This document shows positions 27,115 to 36,724 of a stretch of 64,000 bases of DNA, in pieces. The position numbers were made by a program, and so were the translations under genes. How positions within the stretch are numbered: position 1 is the stretch's first letter; each line of letters opens with the position of its first letter. Below the pieces are notes generated by a model. It made no database searches and was not told the DNA's origin. It worked only from the letters and a program-made list of their open reading frames with translations. The DNA is from Selenomonas sp963544755 (lineage in GTDB: Bacteria; Bacillota; Negativicutes; Selenomonadales; Selenomonadaceae), in assembly GCA_963544755.1 (NCBI GenBank), contig CAUUGH010000005.1:1-64000 (forward strand), read 5' to 3'.

Positions 27115-27720
27115 TCAACCGCTTATGCTATGATTTTTTATCATATCGTAAATTTCATCCATTATTTTTTGCGAAAAGTCCTGTAGAGCTTGTTTATCAT
27201 GCTTTTCGCCTTGAAAAAGTAATGGTTTACCATAGATAATGCTAAGTTTTGGAAAAAAGCTGCCGCCGGAAAAAATATGATCAGTGCCGATGATAGCGGC
27301 TGGTACTACTGGGGCTTTTGCCATAGCGGCGAGCAGCGCGACCCCTGCTTGTGCTTTTTTCCTTTCGCCATTGCTGCTGCGCGTACCCTGTGGGAAAACT
27401 CCTATACAGTTACCTTTTTTTAGTTCAGCAAGTGCAGCTTTTATCGCGCTTTTATCTGCTGCACCACGCTTGACGGGAAATGCGTGGCAGCTTTTCAAGA
27501 TGTATTTTGCTATAGCATTAAAGAAAAGTTCTTGCTTTGCCATGTAGCTGACGGGGCGTGCGAGAAATGTCGCTAAAAGTGGCGGATCCCAGTTACTTAA
27601 GTGATTTGCTGCCAAGATCACTGAGCCTTTTATAGGCATATGCTCAAGACCTTTAATCTGAGCGCGAAAAACGATGGAAAAAAGCAAGGTGAAAATGACG
27701 CGCAACATACCGTAGATCAT
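27115..27720 (-). CDS. plsC: 1-acyl-sn-glycerol-3-phosphate acyltransferase
   Basis: A 201-residue membrane-associated enzyme that adds the second acyl chain in phosphatidic acid synthesis. The catalytic NHLSNWDPP (HX4D) motif lies near residue 40; GVFPQGTRSSNGE and the VPAAIIGTD block follow. ATG 27720 overlaps the cmk stop (atga) and has aaaaagg upstream; a GTG three codons earlier is less likely. It sits between cmk and ispH, a conserved place in Firmicutes. Confidence 0.93.
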   Translation of the reverse strand: MIYGMLRVIFTLLFSIVFRAQIKGLEHMPIKGSVILAANHLSNWDPPLLATFLARPVSYMAKQELFFNAIAKYILKSCHAFPVKRGAADKSAIKAALAELKKGNCIGVFPQGTRSSNGERKKAQAGVALLAAMAKAPVVPAAIIGTDHIFSGGSFFPKLSIIYGKPLLFQGEKHDKQALQDFSQKIMDEIYDMIKNHSISG

Positions 27721-28379
27721 GTGCTGCACCTTTTTACGATGGCACTGACGACAGCGGCAATTTCCATGCCTGTCGTATCAAGTATTTTTGCGTCTGCCGC
27801 CTGCACCAGGGGGGATATTTCACGCTCGCTATCTTCTTTGTCGCGGCGTGCAATATCTGCTTTTATCTCCTCTAGTGTCATATCGCAGCCTGTTTTTTTC
27901 ATTTCCAGCCAACGGCGTTTTGCACGTTCTTCTAACGAAGCCGTAAGAAATATTTTTACATCGGCATTCGGCAAGACGTTTGAAGCGATGTCTCTACCGT
28001 CCATGATGACGCCGCCCGTCTTTGCCATGCGTCTTTGCTCATCAACCATCTTTTCGCGCACAAGACCAAGGCGTGCTACTTGCGAAACTACAGCACTGAT
28101 TTGCGGTGTGCGGATTTGGTCTGTGACATCTTCGCCGTCAACTAGTACTTGAGTCGTTTTTCCAGCGTAACGCAGAACAATTTCAATATTAGAAACAACA
28201 GCAAGGATCTTTTCATCCGTCAAAGGCTCTCCTTGTTTGAGTGCTTTCCAAGTAACAGCACGATACATTGCGCCTGTATCAATGTAAGTGTAGCCGAGCT
28301 TTTCTGCCGCAAGCTTAGAAACCGTACTTTTTCCGGCCCCTGCCGGTCCGTCGATAGCTACCACGAGTTTTTTTACCAT
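27717..28379 (-). CDS. cmk: Cytidylate kinase
   Basis: A 220-residue kinase that phosphorylates CMP and dCMP. The P-loop AIDGPAGAGKSTVSK is near the N-terminus, followed by YIDTGAMYRA, GRDIASNVLPNADVKIFLTAS and RRDKEDSERE. The chosen start ATG 28379 follows aggggga; an in-frame ATG at 28406 would overlap the aroA stop. It is part of the aroA-cmk-plsC-ispH-rpsA series. Confidence 0.96.
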   Translation of the reverse strand: MVKKLVVAIDGPAGAGKSTVSKLAAEKLGYTYIDTGAMYRAVTWKALKQGEPLTDEKILAVVSNIEIVLRYAGKTTQVLVDGEDVTDQIRTPQISAVVSQVARLGLVREKMVDEQRRMAKTGGVIMDGRDIASNVLPNADVKIFLTASLEERAKRRWLEMKKTGCDMTLEEIKADIARRDKEDSEREISPLVQAADAKILDTTGMEIAAVVSAIVKRCST

Positions 28380-28389
28380 GATTTTCCCC

Positions 28390-29694
28390 CTATCGCATGA
28401 TTTCATCTAAGGTCTTGTAAAATGAAGGATATGAGATGTCTACGCAAGCCGGTGCGTCAAGCGTCACGCCTTCACCTGCCGCACCTGCCACAGCAAGCGA
28501 CATCGCCATGCGGTGATCGCCATATGTATGGCAAAGAGCCGACGAAATTGTGCGCCCGCCGTGGATGATCATGGTATCTTGCGTCGCTTCGACAGCACCC
28601 GGTGCCAAGCGATTGAGCTCTGTCGTCACCGCTTGCAGACGATCAGTTTCTTTTACACGCAATTCTCCTACATCTGAAATAATCGTATCGCCCTTTGCAA
28701 AAAGTGCTGCGACGGCAATAATCGGGATCTCGTCGATAAGGCGTGGGATGATCGCACCGCCAAAGGAAGCAGCGTGCAACGACGCAGTGCGAACTTTAAG
28801 ATCGGCAAATGCTTCGCCGCCGCTTTCGCGCTCGTTAGAGCGTGTAATATCCGCTTTCATGGCAGACAATACGTCAAGGATGCCCGTGCGCGTCGGATTG
28901 ACGCCGACATCTTCAAGCAGCAGCTCACTTCCTTCAATCAGCGATGCCGCGACCAGCCAGTAGGCACAAGAGCTTATGTCGCCGGGTACTATGATCTCAG
29001 CCGGCGAAAAAAGTGCATCGGCAGGCTCTATCGTGACTGACTTACCTTCATGCTTAATCCTTGCGCCAAAAGTTCTAAGCATCCGTTCCGTATGATCGCG
29101 CGAGGGCGCCGGCTCTTTTATTATCGTCAATGCATCGGCATAAAGCCCTGCAAGAAGCAGCGCCGACTTTACTTGTGCGCTCGCGATGGGGCTTTTGTAG
29201 TCTAACGCTTTAAGTTTACCCTCGTGCGCCATCACAAAAAGAGGCAGACCTAGATCTTTACCAAAGCCCTTGATACTAGCACCCATGCGTGACAGCGGCT
29301 CGATAACACGCGCCATAGGACGACGCGAAAGAGATGCATCGCCTGTAAGCGAAGAAAAAAACGGCTGCGCTGCCAAGATTCCTAAAAGAAGCCTTAGCGT
29401 CGTGCCTGAATTTTTCGCATCAAGATTATCCTGCGGCTCTTTAAGACCGTGCAAGCCACAGCCGCATACGATGAGCGCACCGTCTTTTTGCTGCTCTACA
29501 CTTGCGCCAAGCGCACGCATACATTCTATCGTCGCTAAACAATCAGCAGCTTCCAAGAAGTTTTTGATGCACACCTTGCCTTTTGCTATAGCAGAAAAAA
29601 TTACGCTTCGATGTGAAATTGATTTATCGCCCGGCAGACGGATCTTGCCTGTCAAACCTCTTTTTGCCGGACGGATTTCTTTTTTCTCAACCAT
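28390..29694 (-). CDS. aroA: 3-phosphoshikimate 1-carboxyvinyltransferase (EPSP synthase)
   Basis: A 434-residue enzyme of the shikimate pathway joining phosphoenolpyruvate to shikimate-3-phosphate. The opening LPGDKSISHRS near residue 20 is the substrate-binding signature. The AKNSGTTLRLLLGIL block near residue 92 and the RVKETDRL block near residue 345 are also conserved. It overlaps the upstream flavoprotein gene by eight bases. Other shikimate genes are not in the window. Confidence 0.96.
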   Translation of the reverse strand: MVEKKEIRPAKRGLTGKIRLPGDKSISHRSVIFSAIAKGKVCIKNFLEAADCLATIECMRALGASVEQQKDGALIVCGCGLHGLKEPQDNLDAKNSGTTLRLLLGILAAQPFFSSLTGDASLSRRPMARVIEPLSRMGASIKGFGKDLGLPLFVMAHEGKLKALDYKSPIASAQVKSALLLAGLYADALTIIKEPAPSRDHTERMLRTFGARIKHEGKSVTIEPADALFSPAEIIVPGDISSCAYWLVAASLIEGSELLLEDVGVNPTRTGILDVLSAMKADITRSNERESGGEAFADLKVRTASLHAASFGGAIIPRLIDEIPIIAVAALFAKGDTIISDVGELRVKETDRLQAVTTELNRLAPGAVEATQDTMIIHGGRTISSALCHTYGDHRMAMSLAVAGAAGEGVTLDAPACVDISYPSFYKTLDEIMR

Positions 29695-30973
29695 CGCCGC
29701 CCTCTCTTTTTATATCTTTTGACTGCGCTAAAAAAGCAGCGCTCCAACGCCCTGCCGCAGCTCCCATGGAAAATGCCGCTTGTAAATTGTAGCCGCCCGT
29801 AAAACCATCGACATCGACCACTTCGCCTGCAAAGTACAGTCCTTGCACTAGCTTTGATTCCATCGTTTTAGGATTAATCTCTTTTGTTAAAACGCCGCCA
29901 GCTGTTACAATCGCTTCTGCAAGGGGGCGTGTCTTCGTGATTGTGAGTATGAGGTGTTTAATCGTATCGGCTATGCGCTCGCGCTCTTTTCGCAACAGAT
30001 CGCAAGTTAGCTTTTCCGGCGGCAGATAGGCTGCATCAAGTATGGGGGCGATGAGTTTTTTCGGCAAAAGATCACACATGGCATTTCTTAGTGTCTTGTT
30101 GCGGTATTTTTCAAAATCACGCTGCACGCGCAAAGAAAAAACTTCCGAACTAAGGGCAGGCTTTAAGTCGATAACGAGTTCTACAAACTTTCCTTGCGCT
30201 AGTGCCTGCGCTGCCGCACGGCTCAAGGAAAGGATGATCGGCCCTGTCACGCCAAAATGTGTAAACATCATCTCGCCGAAATCTTCGCCGATCTTTTTAG
30301 CGTCGGCTAAAAGCGTCACGCGCACATTTTTAAGCGATAGCCCTTGTGCATCCTTAACCCAATCTTCTGCCGTAACCAGCGGCACCAGTGACGGCAAAAG
30401 GGGCTTTATCGTATGTCCTAGCTTTTTTGCCATCTCATAGCCGTCACCTGTTGAGCCTGTAGCTAGATACGACGCGCCGCCTGTAGAAAGTATGACAGCA
30501 TCAGCAAAAAGCTTTGCACCGCCAGTTAGCTTGACACCTAAAACGCGCCCTTTTTCGGTAAGAATCTCGCTGACGGGCATTTCTTTTTTTATCTTTACGC
30601 CACATTCATGAAGATAGCTCGTAAGTGCGTCAACGACATCAGCTGCGCGATCGCTTAGAGGAAAGACGCGACCGCCGCGCTCTACTTTAGTTTCTACGCC
30701 AAGGCTTTGAAAAAAGCCGCGCACCGCTTCATTGTCAAATGTATGAAAGGCGCTGTAAAGAAAAGAACCGTTGCCAGGGATGTTTTTTACGAACTCTTCG
30801 ATAGGTGCGGCGTTAGTAATATTGCAGCGTCCTTTGCCTGTTATCTGTAGCTTTTTCCCTAGCTGTTTCATTTTTTCTAAGAGAAGAACTGTAGCTTTGC
30901 CTTCTGCTGCCTTTGCCGCTGCTAAAAGACCGGCTGCTCCTGCGCCGACTACGATGACGCGCCGCACACTCAT
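29687..30973 (-). CDS. BaiN/HI0933-family flavoprotein
   Basis: A 428-residue FAD-dependent oxidoreductase of the HI0933/BaiN family. The N-terminal VVGAGAAGLLAAAKAAE motif binds FAD; LGKKLQITGKGRCNITN follows near residue 40, and the C-terminal VDGFTGGYNLQAAFSMG block closes the FAD site. These proteins are widespread with no firm general function; one member takes part in bile acid dehydroxylation, which need not apply here. It overlaps rluB and aroA at both ends. Confidence 0.85.
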   Translation of the reverse strand: MSVRRVIVVGAGAAGLLAAAKAAEGKATVLLLEKMKQLGKKLQITGKGRCNITNAAPIEEFVKNIPGNGSFLYSAFHTFDNEAVRGFFQSLGVETKVERGGRVFPLSDRAADVVDALTSYLHECGVKIKKEMPVSEILTEKGRVLGVKLTGGAKLFADAVILSTGGASYLATGSTGDGYEMAKKLGHTIKPLLPSLVPLVTAEDWVKDAQGLSLKNVRVTLLADAKKIGEDFGEMMFTHFGVTGPIILSLSRAAAQALAQGKFVELVIDLKPALSSEVFSLRVQRDFEKYRNKTLRNAMCDLLPKKLIAPILDAAYLPPEKLTCDLLRKERERIADTIKHLILTITKTRPLAEAIVTAGGVLTKEINPKTMESKLVQGLYFAGEVVDVDGFTGGYNLQAAFSMGAAAGRWSAAFLAQSKDIKREGGDG

Positions 30974-31698
30974 CGCTCTTTCACCAAATGATAAAGCGAT
31001 GCTACCTCTGCTTTCGTCAGCGGACGAAAGGCTCCGCGCTTTAAGCCATCTAATGTAAGCTGTGCAAAGCGCGTGCGCTTTAAAGAGCGCACATCGCAGC
31101 CTACTGCCTCAAACATACGGCGCACCTGCCGATTCCTGCCCTCATGGACTGTGATCTCGACATCTATAAGACCTTGTTGTGTCATTTTATAAACACGCAC
31201 TTCTGCCGGTGCCGTCATGCCATCTTTTAGTAAAAGCCCGCCGCGCAGCTTTTTTAAGGCAGCTGACGTAAGATCCCCTGATACTTTAGCGCGATATGTC
31301 TTTTTTATTAAAAAGCGCGGATGTAAGAGGGCTTGTGTCAATGTGCCGTCATTTGTCAAAAGCAGCACTCCTTCTGTATTTTGATCAAGCCTTCCTACGG
31401 GATAAACGCGCACATTCTGCCTTGGCAAAAGATCTATAACCGTGCGTCTTTTGCGTTCGTCGGCAACTGTCGAAATGTAACCTTTGGGTTTATAGAGCAA
31501 AAAATATACCGGTGGCTCTTTGGGTGGCAGCATCTTAGCATCCACCTTGATACATACGGTCAGCGCATCGACCTTTGTCCCCGGTTCGCGCACTATCACG
31601 CCATCTATCGTCACGCGCCCGGCGGCGATCATTTCCTCAGCCTTGCGGCGCGATGCTATGCCCACATGGCTGATAATTTTTTGCAATCGTTCTTTCAT
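30970..31698 (-). CDS. rluB: RsuA/RluB-family pseudouridine synthase
   Basis: A 242-residue enzyme with an N-terminal S4 RNA-binding domain (RLQKIISHVGIASRRKAEEM) and the catalytic VGRLDQNTEGVLLLTNDG motif with the key Asp near residue 102. The C-terminal EGRNRQVRRMFEAVG segment is a family mark. It likely makes pseudouridine 2605 in 23S rRNA, though the exact site is inference. Its stop overlaps the next start by four bases. Confidence 0.92.
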   Translation of the reverse strand: MKERLQKIISHVGIASRRKAEEMIAAGRVTIDGVIVREPGTKVDALTVCIKVDAKMLPPKEPPVYFLLYKPKGYISTVADERKRRTVIDLLPRQNVRVYPVGRLDQNTEGVLLLTNDGTLTQALLHPRFLIKKTYRAKVSGDLTSAALKKLRGGLLLKDGMTAPAEVRVYKMTQQGLIDVEITVHEGRNRQVRRMFEAVGCDVRSLKRTRFAQLTLDGLKRGAFRPLTKAEVASLYHLVKER

Positions 31699-31717
31699 TC
31701 GTCACCTTTACTTATGC

Positions 31718-31909
31718 TTAGATGTCTGACATATTACAGACGATGTCGCGTGCTTCTTCAACTTCTGCGGCGATGACGCGTATCTCAAAATTTGCCTTTT
31801 TAGATGCGTCCAGAGACTTTCTGTCCGTCAATATGCCCTCAGCTTCCAGTCTTTTGCAGATCTTATCTGCCTTTTCCTTCGTCGCAGCCACAAAGATCGA
31901 TGTCCACAT
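31718..31909 (-). CDS. Small DUF2007-like protein
   Basis: A 63-residue cytosolic protein, MWTSIFVAATKEKADKICKR at its start, with the pattern of DUF2007-type ferredoxin-like small domains. A strong ribosome site, aaggaggagg, precedes the ATG. It lies between dnaE and rluB with 20-base gaps on both sides and is surely transcribed with them. Similar small proteins are found near dnaE in Clostridia and are sometimes mislabelled glutamate decarboxylase. No function is known. Confidence 0.65.
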   Translation of the reverse strand: MWTSIFVAATKEKADKICKRLEAEGILTDRKSLDASKKANFEIRVIAAEVEEARDIVCNMSDI

Positions 31910-31930
31910 GAAATTCCTCCTCCTTAGGTG

Positions 31931-34900
31931 CTATCTTTGCTGCACCGAGCCTTTGCCAAGCAGCTTTTCTATATCATTTAAGATGGCAGGATTTTTATTA
32001 AGCCAATACTTTGGATCTAGCTTGTGCCAACGACCTTGACGATTCAAAAAAACACTGTGATCACCTGAATATGCTGCTAAAATATCATAAAGCGCAGCAA
32101 GTGTCGTTTCTTTTTCATGCTTTTTATCTAGCGTGATGTAATAATCTTGCCGATATTCGTCAAGTGCCGTTATTGTATCTGCTAAAACCTTGACACCTTC
32201 ATCTGTAAAATTTACGCGCCCTTGCACGACGAGCGGCGCATCAGCTGCTAGAAGGTTTACATTTTTATAAAAAACACTAGGGAAAACGACGACTTCAATA
32301 GTATGTGTGTAATCTTCAAGTGTCAAAAAACACATCGTATCGCCTTTTTTCGTCGCGATGCGTTTAGCTGCGGCGACAAGACCGCCGATGCGTACAAGTT
32401 GACGCTCCTTTTTTTTGCCGTCAAGAATATCTGCTATTGATACGAGATTTTTAATTTTATTTTCGTAACGATCAAGCGGATGCCCTGTGATGAAAAAGCC
32501 CGTGTTTTCTTTCTCCCAAGCGAGTTTTTGCACCGTATCCACCTCGTCTACGCTAGGCAAGGCGACCTCTTCTACCTCTTTTATCATCGGCTCATCGAAA
32601 AGTCCGATCTGATTGCTTAAGGCATCTCTTAGCCTACGCGCTGCCACTTCGACTACGCGCTCTAAAACAGCCAAAAGCTGCGAGCGATACACACCAAGTG
32701 AGTCAAAGGCACCACACTTTATCAGGCTTTCTATGACGCGCTTATTTACCGTACGCATATCAACACGCGTGCAAAAGTCCAAAAGTGAGGTGAATTTGCC
32801 ACCTTCTTTACGCACAAGCACAAGGCTCTTGATCGCCGCCTCACCAACATTTCGCACGGCGGCAAGCCCAAAACGTATAGCCGTGCCATCTACGCTAAAA
32901 GTTGCCTTGCTGGCGTTAACGTCAGGCGGTAAAATCTTAATGCCCATGTGACGGCAAAGATCTATGTAAATGCCCACCTTGTCGTTTGTATCCATGATGC
33001 TAGTGAGCATCGCCGCCATATATTCTTGCTGATAATGCGCCTTTAGATACGCCGTCTGCCATGCCACCAGCGCGTAAGCTGCACTATGTGACTTATTAAA
33101 GCCATAGTCGGCAAAATTCGTCAAGAGATCGAAAATCTTCTCTGCCAGAGCAGGATCAATGCCGTTTTTTGCTGTACCTAACATATATGCTTCGCGCTGC
33201 GAGTTTAAGACATCGTGCTTTTTCTTTCCCATGGCGCGGCGCAAAATATCTGCTTGCCCCAGCGTAAAGTTTGCAAGAACCTGCACTACCTGCATGACCT
33301 GCTCTTGATAAAGCACAACACCAAAGGTTTCTTTCAAAATCGGCTCTAAGAGAGGATGCAGATACGTCACCTGCTTTTTGCCGTGGCGACCTGCTATAAA
33401 ATCTGTCACCATGCCGCTCTTTAATGGCCCCGGGCGATAAAGGGCGATTGTTGGAATGAGATCTTGAAAGCTTTTCGGCTGCAAATCCTTAACTAAATTT
33501 GTCATACCGGCTGACTCCATCTGAAAGACCGCGCCTGTATCACCTCTACAAAGCATGGCAGCCGTCTTTTCATCTGCTAGCGGTATCTTATCTATATCCA
33601 CGCTGATGCCGCGATTTAGCTTGATATGTTTTAACGCATCTGTAATGACGGTCAGAGTACGCAGCCCGAGAAAATCCATTTTCAAAAGGCCAAGTGCCTC
33701 TACATGATCCTTGTCATACTCTGTCACCAATGTGCCGTCTGAAACTTGCACAGGCACATAATCGGTCAAAGGCTGCTTGGCGATCACGACACCTGCCGCA
33801 TGTGTCGATGAATGGCGCGGCAGACCTTCAAGCTCACGCGCAAGGTCGATAAGACGCTTCATCTCCTCGCTTTCTTCGTAGATCCTCAAAAAATCCTGCG
33901 ACTCAAAAAGCGCACGCTCAAGCGTGATGCCAGGTTCTGACGGCACCGCTTTTGCCACGCGGTCAACACTTGCATAGCTCATCTCTAGTGCGCGCCCAAC
34001 ATCTCGAATCGAGCCTTTTGCCGCCATCGTGCCAAATGTTATGATCTGTGCTACGTGCTCGCTGCCGTAGCGATGCTTTACATAGTCTATTATCTCCTCG
34101 CGGCGAATGTAGCAAAAATCAATGTCAATATCAGGCATTGTCACGCGCTCAGGATTTAAGAATCGCTCGAAAAGCAATTCATACTTCAAAGGATCAAGAT
34201 TAGTGATGCCCAAAAGATAGGCGACAATGCTGCCGGTTGCCGAGCCACGACCGGGGCCTACAGCGATACCCTTACTTTTTGCATACTTTATTAGATCCCA
34301 AACAATAAGAAAATAGCTGTCGTAGCCCATGCGCTTGATAACTGAAAGCTCATAGTCAAGTCTTTTTCTCACAAAAGGCGTAATCTCTTCATAGCGGTGC
34401 GCCAGATTCTCCTCACAAAGCTGCTTTAGATAAGAAACATCCGTCATGGCGTCCGGCAGCGGAAAATGCGGCAGATGTAATTGCCCAAAAGTAAACTCCA
34501 CGTTGCATCGCTCGGCAATCTTTTTTGTATTATAAATCGCCTCTGGACAATCTTTGAAAAGCTCTTTCATCTCTTCAGGTGAGCGCAAATAAAACTCACC
34601 TTCGGCATACCGCAGCCGTGTAGGATCGCTAATGCCCCTACCTGTTTGAATCGCCAGCAAGACATCGTGCGCTTTTGTATCTTCCTTACGCACATAATGA
34701 ACATCATTTGTAGCCACAAGTCCAACACCGAATTTTTTGGCTAATTCCATGATGCCGGTAAACGCCGTCTTTTCATCTCTAAGCCCATGATCTTGAATTT
34801 CAAGGAAAAAATTATCCTTGCCAAAAATATCAATATATTCTGCAACTAACCTTTCAGCACGCTCTTTTTTCCCTTGCAAAATCGCCTGTGGAATCTCACC

Positions 34901-35326
34901 TGCAACGCAAGCGCTAAGACAAATAAGACCCTTACTGTGCTTTTGCAAAATCTCCTTATCAACTCGCGGCTTATAATACATCCCTTCGGTATTTGCTAGA
35001 GAAACGAGCTTTACTAAATTCTTATATCCCTCGTTATTTTCTGCAAGCAAAATCAAATGATAATAGCGCGTGCCGTACACCTCGGCACGGTCAAAGCGCG
35101 ACGCAGGCGCAAGATATGCCTCGCAGCCGATGATCGGACGAATCCCCTGCTTTTTTGCTTCCTTATAAAACTCTATGACGCCATACATAGCACCGTGATC
35201 GGTGATCGCAATAGAATCCATACCCAATTGCTTCGTGCAAAGGATTAGATCAGAGATCCGACTCGCGCCGTCAAGAAGACTATAGTATGTATGAACGTGC
35301 AAATGTACAAAGGGTATCTTCGTCAT
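31931..35326 (-). CDS. dnaE: DNA polymerase III alpha subunit DnaE
   Basis: A replicative polymerase of 1131 residues. The N-terminal PHP domain begins FVHLHVHTYYSLLDG; the polymerase palm has the PDIDIDF catalytic block near residue 400 and the GPGRGSATGS segment. Helix-hairpin-helix, OB-fold (LVRIGGLVAAAKRI) and a C-terminal extension follow, so it resembles DnaE1 rather than the shorter DnaE3. The start MTKIPFVHLHVHT at 35326 follows gaggtggct; the frame is open for 38 more codons with no family-like sequence. With PolC also present, the cell has two C-family polymerases. Confidence 0.95.
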   Translation of the reverse strand: MTKIPFVHLHVHTYYSLLDGASRISDLILCTKQLGMDSIAITDHGAMYGVIEFYKEAKKQGIRPIIGCEAYLAPASRFDRAEVYGTRYYHLILLAENNEGYKNLVKLVSLANTEGMYYKPRVDKEILQKHSKGLICLSACVAGEIPQAILQGKKERAERLVAEYIDIFGKDNFFLEIQDHGLRDEKTAFTGIMELAKKFGVGLVATNDVHYVRKEDTKAHDVLLAIQTGRGISDPTRLRYAEGEFYLRSPEEMKELFKDCPEAIYNTKKIAERCNVEFTFGQLHLPHFPLPDAMTDVSYLKQLCEENLAHRYEEITPFVRKRLDYELSVIKRMGYDSYFLIVWDLIKYAKSKGIAVGPGRGSATGSIVAYLLGITNLDPLKYELLFERFLNPERVTMPDIDIDFCYIRREEIIDYVKHRYGSEHVAQIITFGTMAAKGSIRDVGRALEMSYASVDRVAKAVPSEPGITLERALFESQDFLRIYEESEEMKRLIDLARELEGLPRHSSTHAAGVVIAKQPLTDYVPVQVSDGTLVTEYDKDHVEALGLLKMDFLGLRTLTVITDALKHIKLNRGISVDIDKIPLADEKTAAMLCRGDTGAVFQMESAGMTNLVKDLQPKSFQDLIPTIALYRPGPLKSGMVTDFIAGRHGKKQVTYLHPLLEPILKETFGVVLYQEQVMQVVQVLANFTLGQADILRRAMGKKKHDVLNSQREAYMLGTAKNGIDPALAEKIFDLLTNFADYGFNKSHSAAYALVAWQTAYLKAHYQQEYMAAMLTSIMDTNDKVGIYIDLCRHMGIKILPPDVNASKATFSVDGTAIRFGLAAVRNVGEAAIKSLVLVRKEGGKFTSLLDFCTRVDMRTVNKRVIESLIKCGAFDSLGVYRSQLLAVLERVVEVAARRLRDALSNQIGLFDEPMIKEVEEVALPSVDEVDTVQKLAWEKENTGFFITGHPLDRYENKIKNLVSIADILDGKKKERQLVRIGGLVAAAKRIATKKGDTMCFLTLEDYTHTIEVVVFPSVFYKNVNLLAADAPLVVQGRVNFTDEGVKVLADTITALDEYRQDYYITLDKKHEKETTLAALYDILAAYSGDHSVFLNRQGRWHKLDPKYWLNKNPAILNDIEKLLGKGSVQQR

Positions 35327-35525
35327 AGCCACCTCACTCTTTGATGTTTTTATTTTTCTTATTATATAAAAAAACACCGCTAACAGTCTACATAATTTTT
35401 TACAATGTATAGCAGCCATCAATAAAGCCAGTAACTGCAAGGCTTTACGCGAATAACAAAAGATTTTTTAATGTAATGGATTATGAAAGATTATACAGGC
35501 GAATCATGGTTTTTGTAGACAAGAA

Positions 35526-35564
35526 AAAAGGCAGCTATTCGAAAATTCCGAACAACTGCCTTTT
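35526..35564 (-). terminator. Terminator of the ribbon-helix-helix gene
   Basis: Arms aaaaggcag (35526-35534) and ctgcctttt (35556-35564) enclose a 21-base loop. On the minus strand the hairpin is followed by a short T-rich run, three bases beyond the gene stop. The preceding 200 bases up to the dnaE start hold no gene that I can see. Confidence 0.75.
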
Positions 35565-35566
35565 CT

Positions 35567-35734
35567 TTATTCTGCTTCTTTCAACTCGCGATGCACCTTC
35601 TCAATGCCTTGCGCGATAACTTCGGTGCGCGTCACCTTCATGCGTTCGGCACATTCATTCAGCAATGCAAGCTCTTTTTTAGACAATCTCACATGAAGCT
35701 GCCCCGTGCGTGGGTTCGTCGTCGGTCTGCCCAT
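35567..35734 (-). CDS. Ribbon-helix-helix (CopG-like) DNA-binding protein
   Basis: A small protein of about 55 residues beginning MGRPTTNPRTGQLHVRLSKK, the typical N-terminal strand of ribbon-helix-helix proteins carried by plasmids and integrative elements. The helices ELALLNECAERMK and RTEVIAQGIEKVHREL follow. A longer frame starts at a GTG at 35758 but has a poor ribosome site. It is probably transcribed with the small gene upstream. As a lone RHH protein it could regulate element genes or be an antitoxin; no toxin gene is seen beside it. Confidence 0.65.
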   Translation of the reverse strand: MGRPTTNPRTGQLHVRLSKKELALLNECAERMKVTRTEVIAQGIEKVHRELKEAE

Positions 35735-35833
35735 CTTCTTTTTCTCGATACGCCACACCGCCTTTTCTTGCCGTATACAAGGATATTGCAGGGCGGCGGC
35801 AAGTCCGCCCTGCTTCCCTTTTTCGTCCGTTCC

Positions 35834-35998
35834 TTAGCCTTCGAGAGAAGTCTGCAACTTCTCAATGAGTGCTTCAAGCTCCTTCTTTGCCTGCTCCGTT
35901 TCCGCTGCCTCAATCTGTTCTTGCAGCTTTTTGAGGTCGCCGATGACGAAACGAAGAAATGCAGCAAACTGCTTATCTGTCATACCCATATCTTCCAT
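35834..35998 (-). CDS. Small conserved protein of a mobile element
   Basis: About 54 residues with a short hydrophobic-aromatic start (GMTDKQFAAFLRFVIGDLKK) and then an amphipathic, charged helix rich in Glu, Lys and Gln that should form a coiled coil. The ATG at 35998 follows aaggagg by five bases. Short proteins with this pattern occur near relaxase, RHH or integrase genes of Firmicutes integrative elements. A good promoter lies upstream. A g/c-rich hairpin (35790-35812) separates it from the RHH gene. Function is unknown. Confidence 0.55.
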   Translation of the reverse strand: MEDMGMTDKQFAAFLRFVIGDLKKLQEQIEAAETEQAKKELEALIEKLQTSLEG

Positions 35999-36056
35999 GT
36001 CATCCTCCTTTCTGCGCTTGCCCACCTACTCGCTTGGTTTCCCTTGCTGTATTTAC

Positions 36057-36085
36057 ATTGTATATTATGCGTCCGCAAAAATCAA
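36057..36085 (-). promoter_or_regulatory. Promoter of the small mobile-element genes
   Basis: On the minus strand ttgatt (36080-36085) and tacaat (36057-36062) are spaced by 17 bases, about 60 bases before the start of the 54-residue gene. Confidence 0.65.
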
Positions 36086-36572
36086 GGGATTTTTTATAAA
36101 AATTTTCATGCGCCTTATCTGAACTATCCCCTTTGTCAAGGACATTTTGAAAGAAGGGATTTGTTTCATCTGCTACTTTTCTTTCCTAATGTCAATGGAT
36201 AATTCCCTGTTTTTAAGAACTCATCATATTCGTTTGGCGACAGCTTCTGTAGCTGCCATTGATCTTGATTTTCAAGACGATGATTGGCATTTTTACTCAA
36301 GTGCGCTAAAAGATGAACGCGAACACGCAAACTTTTCACTTCAAGAACTTTCTTCTGAAACAAAAATCCCCGTAAGTATCCTTAATGCTTATGAGGAAGG
36401 CACGACCCCTATTAGCAAATTTCTTTTAGGGGAAATTTGTGAGGCTTATGGTAAATCAATCAATCAATTTCTGCTCGATAACGATCTATATGACAACATA
36501 ATCTCGCCATGCAAGAATACAGGCGCGGCGAAACCATGTCACATGAAGCCATCGACTGGGATTGACATTGTT

Positions 36573-36597
36573 GCACCCTCAGTCGAATTGAGGGTGC
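36573..36597. repeat. Hairpin within the decayed element
   Basis: Arms gcaccctca (36573-36581) and tgagggtgc (36589-36597) form a perfect nine-base stem with a seven-base loop. No clear T-run follows, so termination is only possible, not shown. Confidence 0.6.
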
Positions 36598-36611
36598 AGA
36601 TAAACAAAAAA

Positions 36612-36644
36612 GCCGCCCACCGAGTGACCGGCACGATGGGCGGC
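36612..36644. repeat. G/C-rich hairpin upstream of the integrase remnant
   Basis: Arms gccgccca (36612-36619) and tgggcggc (36637-36644) with an inner ccg/cgg pair, preceded on the left by an A-rich run. On the minus strand this would read as an intrinsic terminator (stem then tttttt-like run). Confidence 0.6.
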
Positions 36645-36724
36645 AGACATGACGCGAATCATGTCCGTTGCAAGCTACATTCTACCATGATTCGCCTCTC
36701 TTTTCAGGGGAGGTATTTTTTATT

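Noticed and set aside
35327..35440. N-terminal extension of DnaE
   Set aside because: The first 38 codons of the longer frame lack PHP-domain character, and a good ribosome site precedes the internal ATG at 35326.
35567..35998. Toxin-antitoxin pair
   Set aside because: The RHH protein could be an antitoxin, but the partner has no toxin-like motif and the genes do not overlap.
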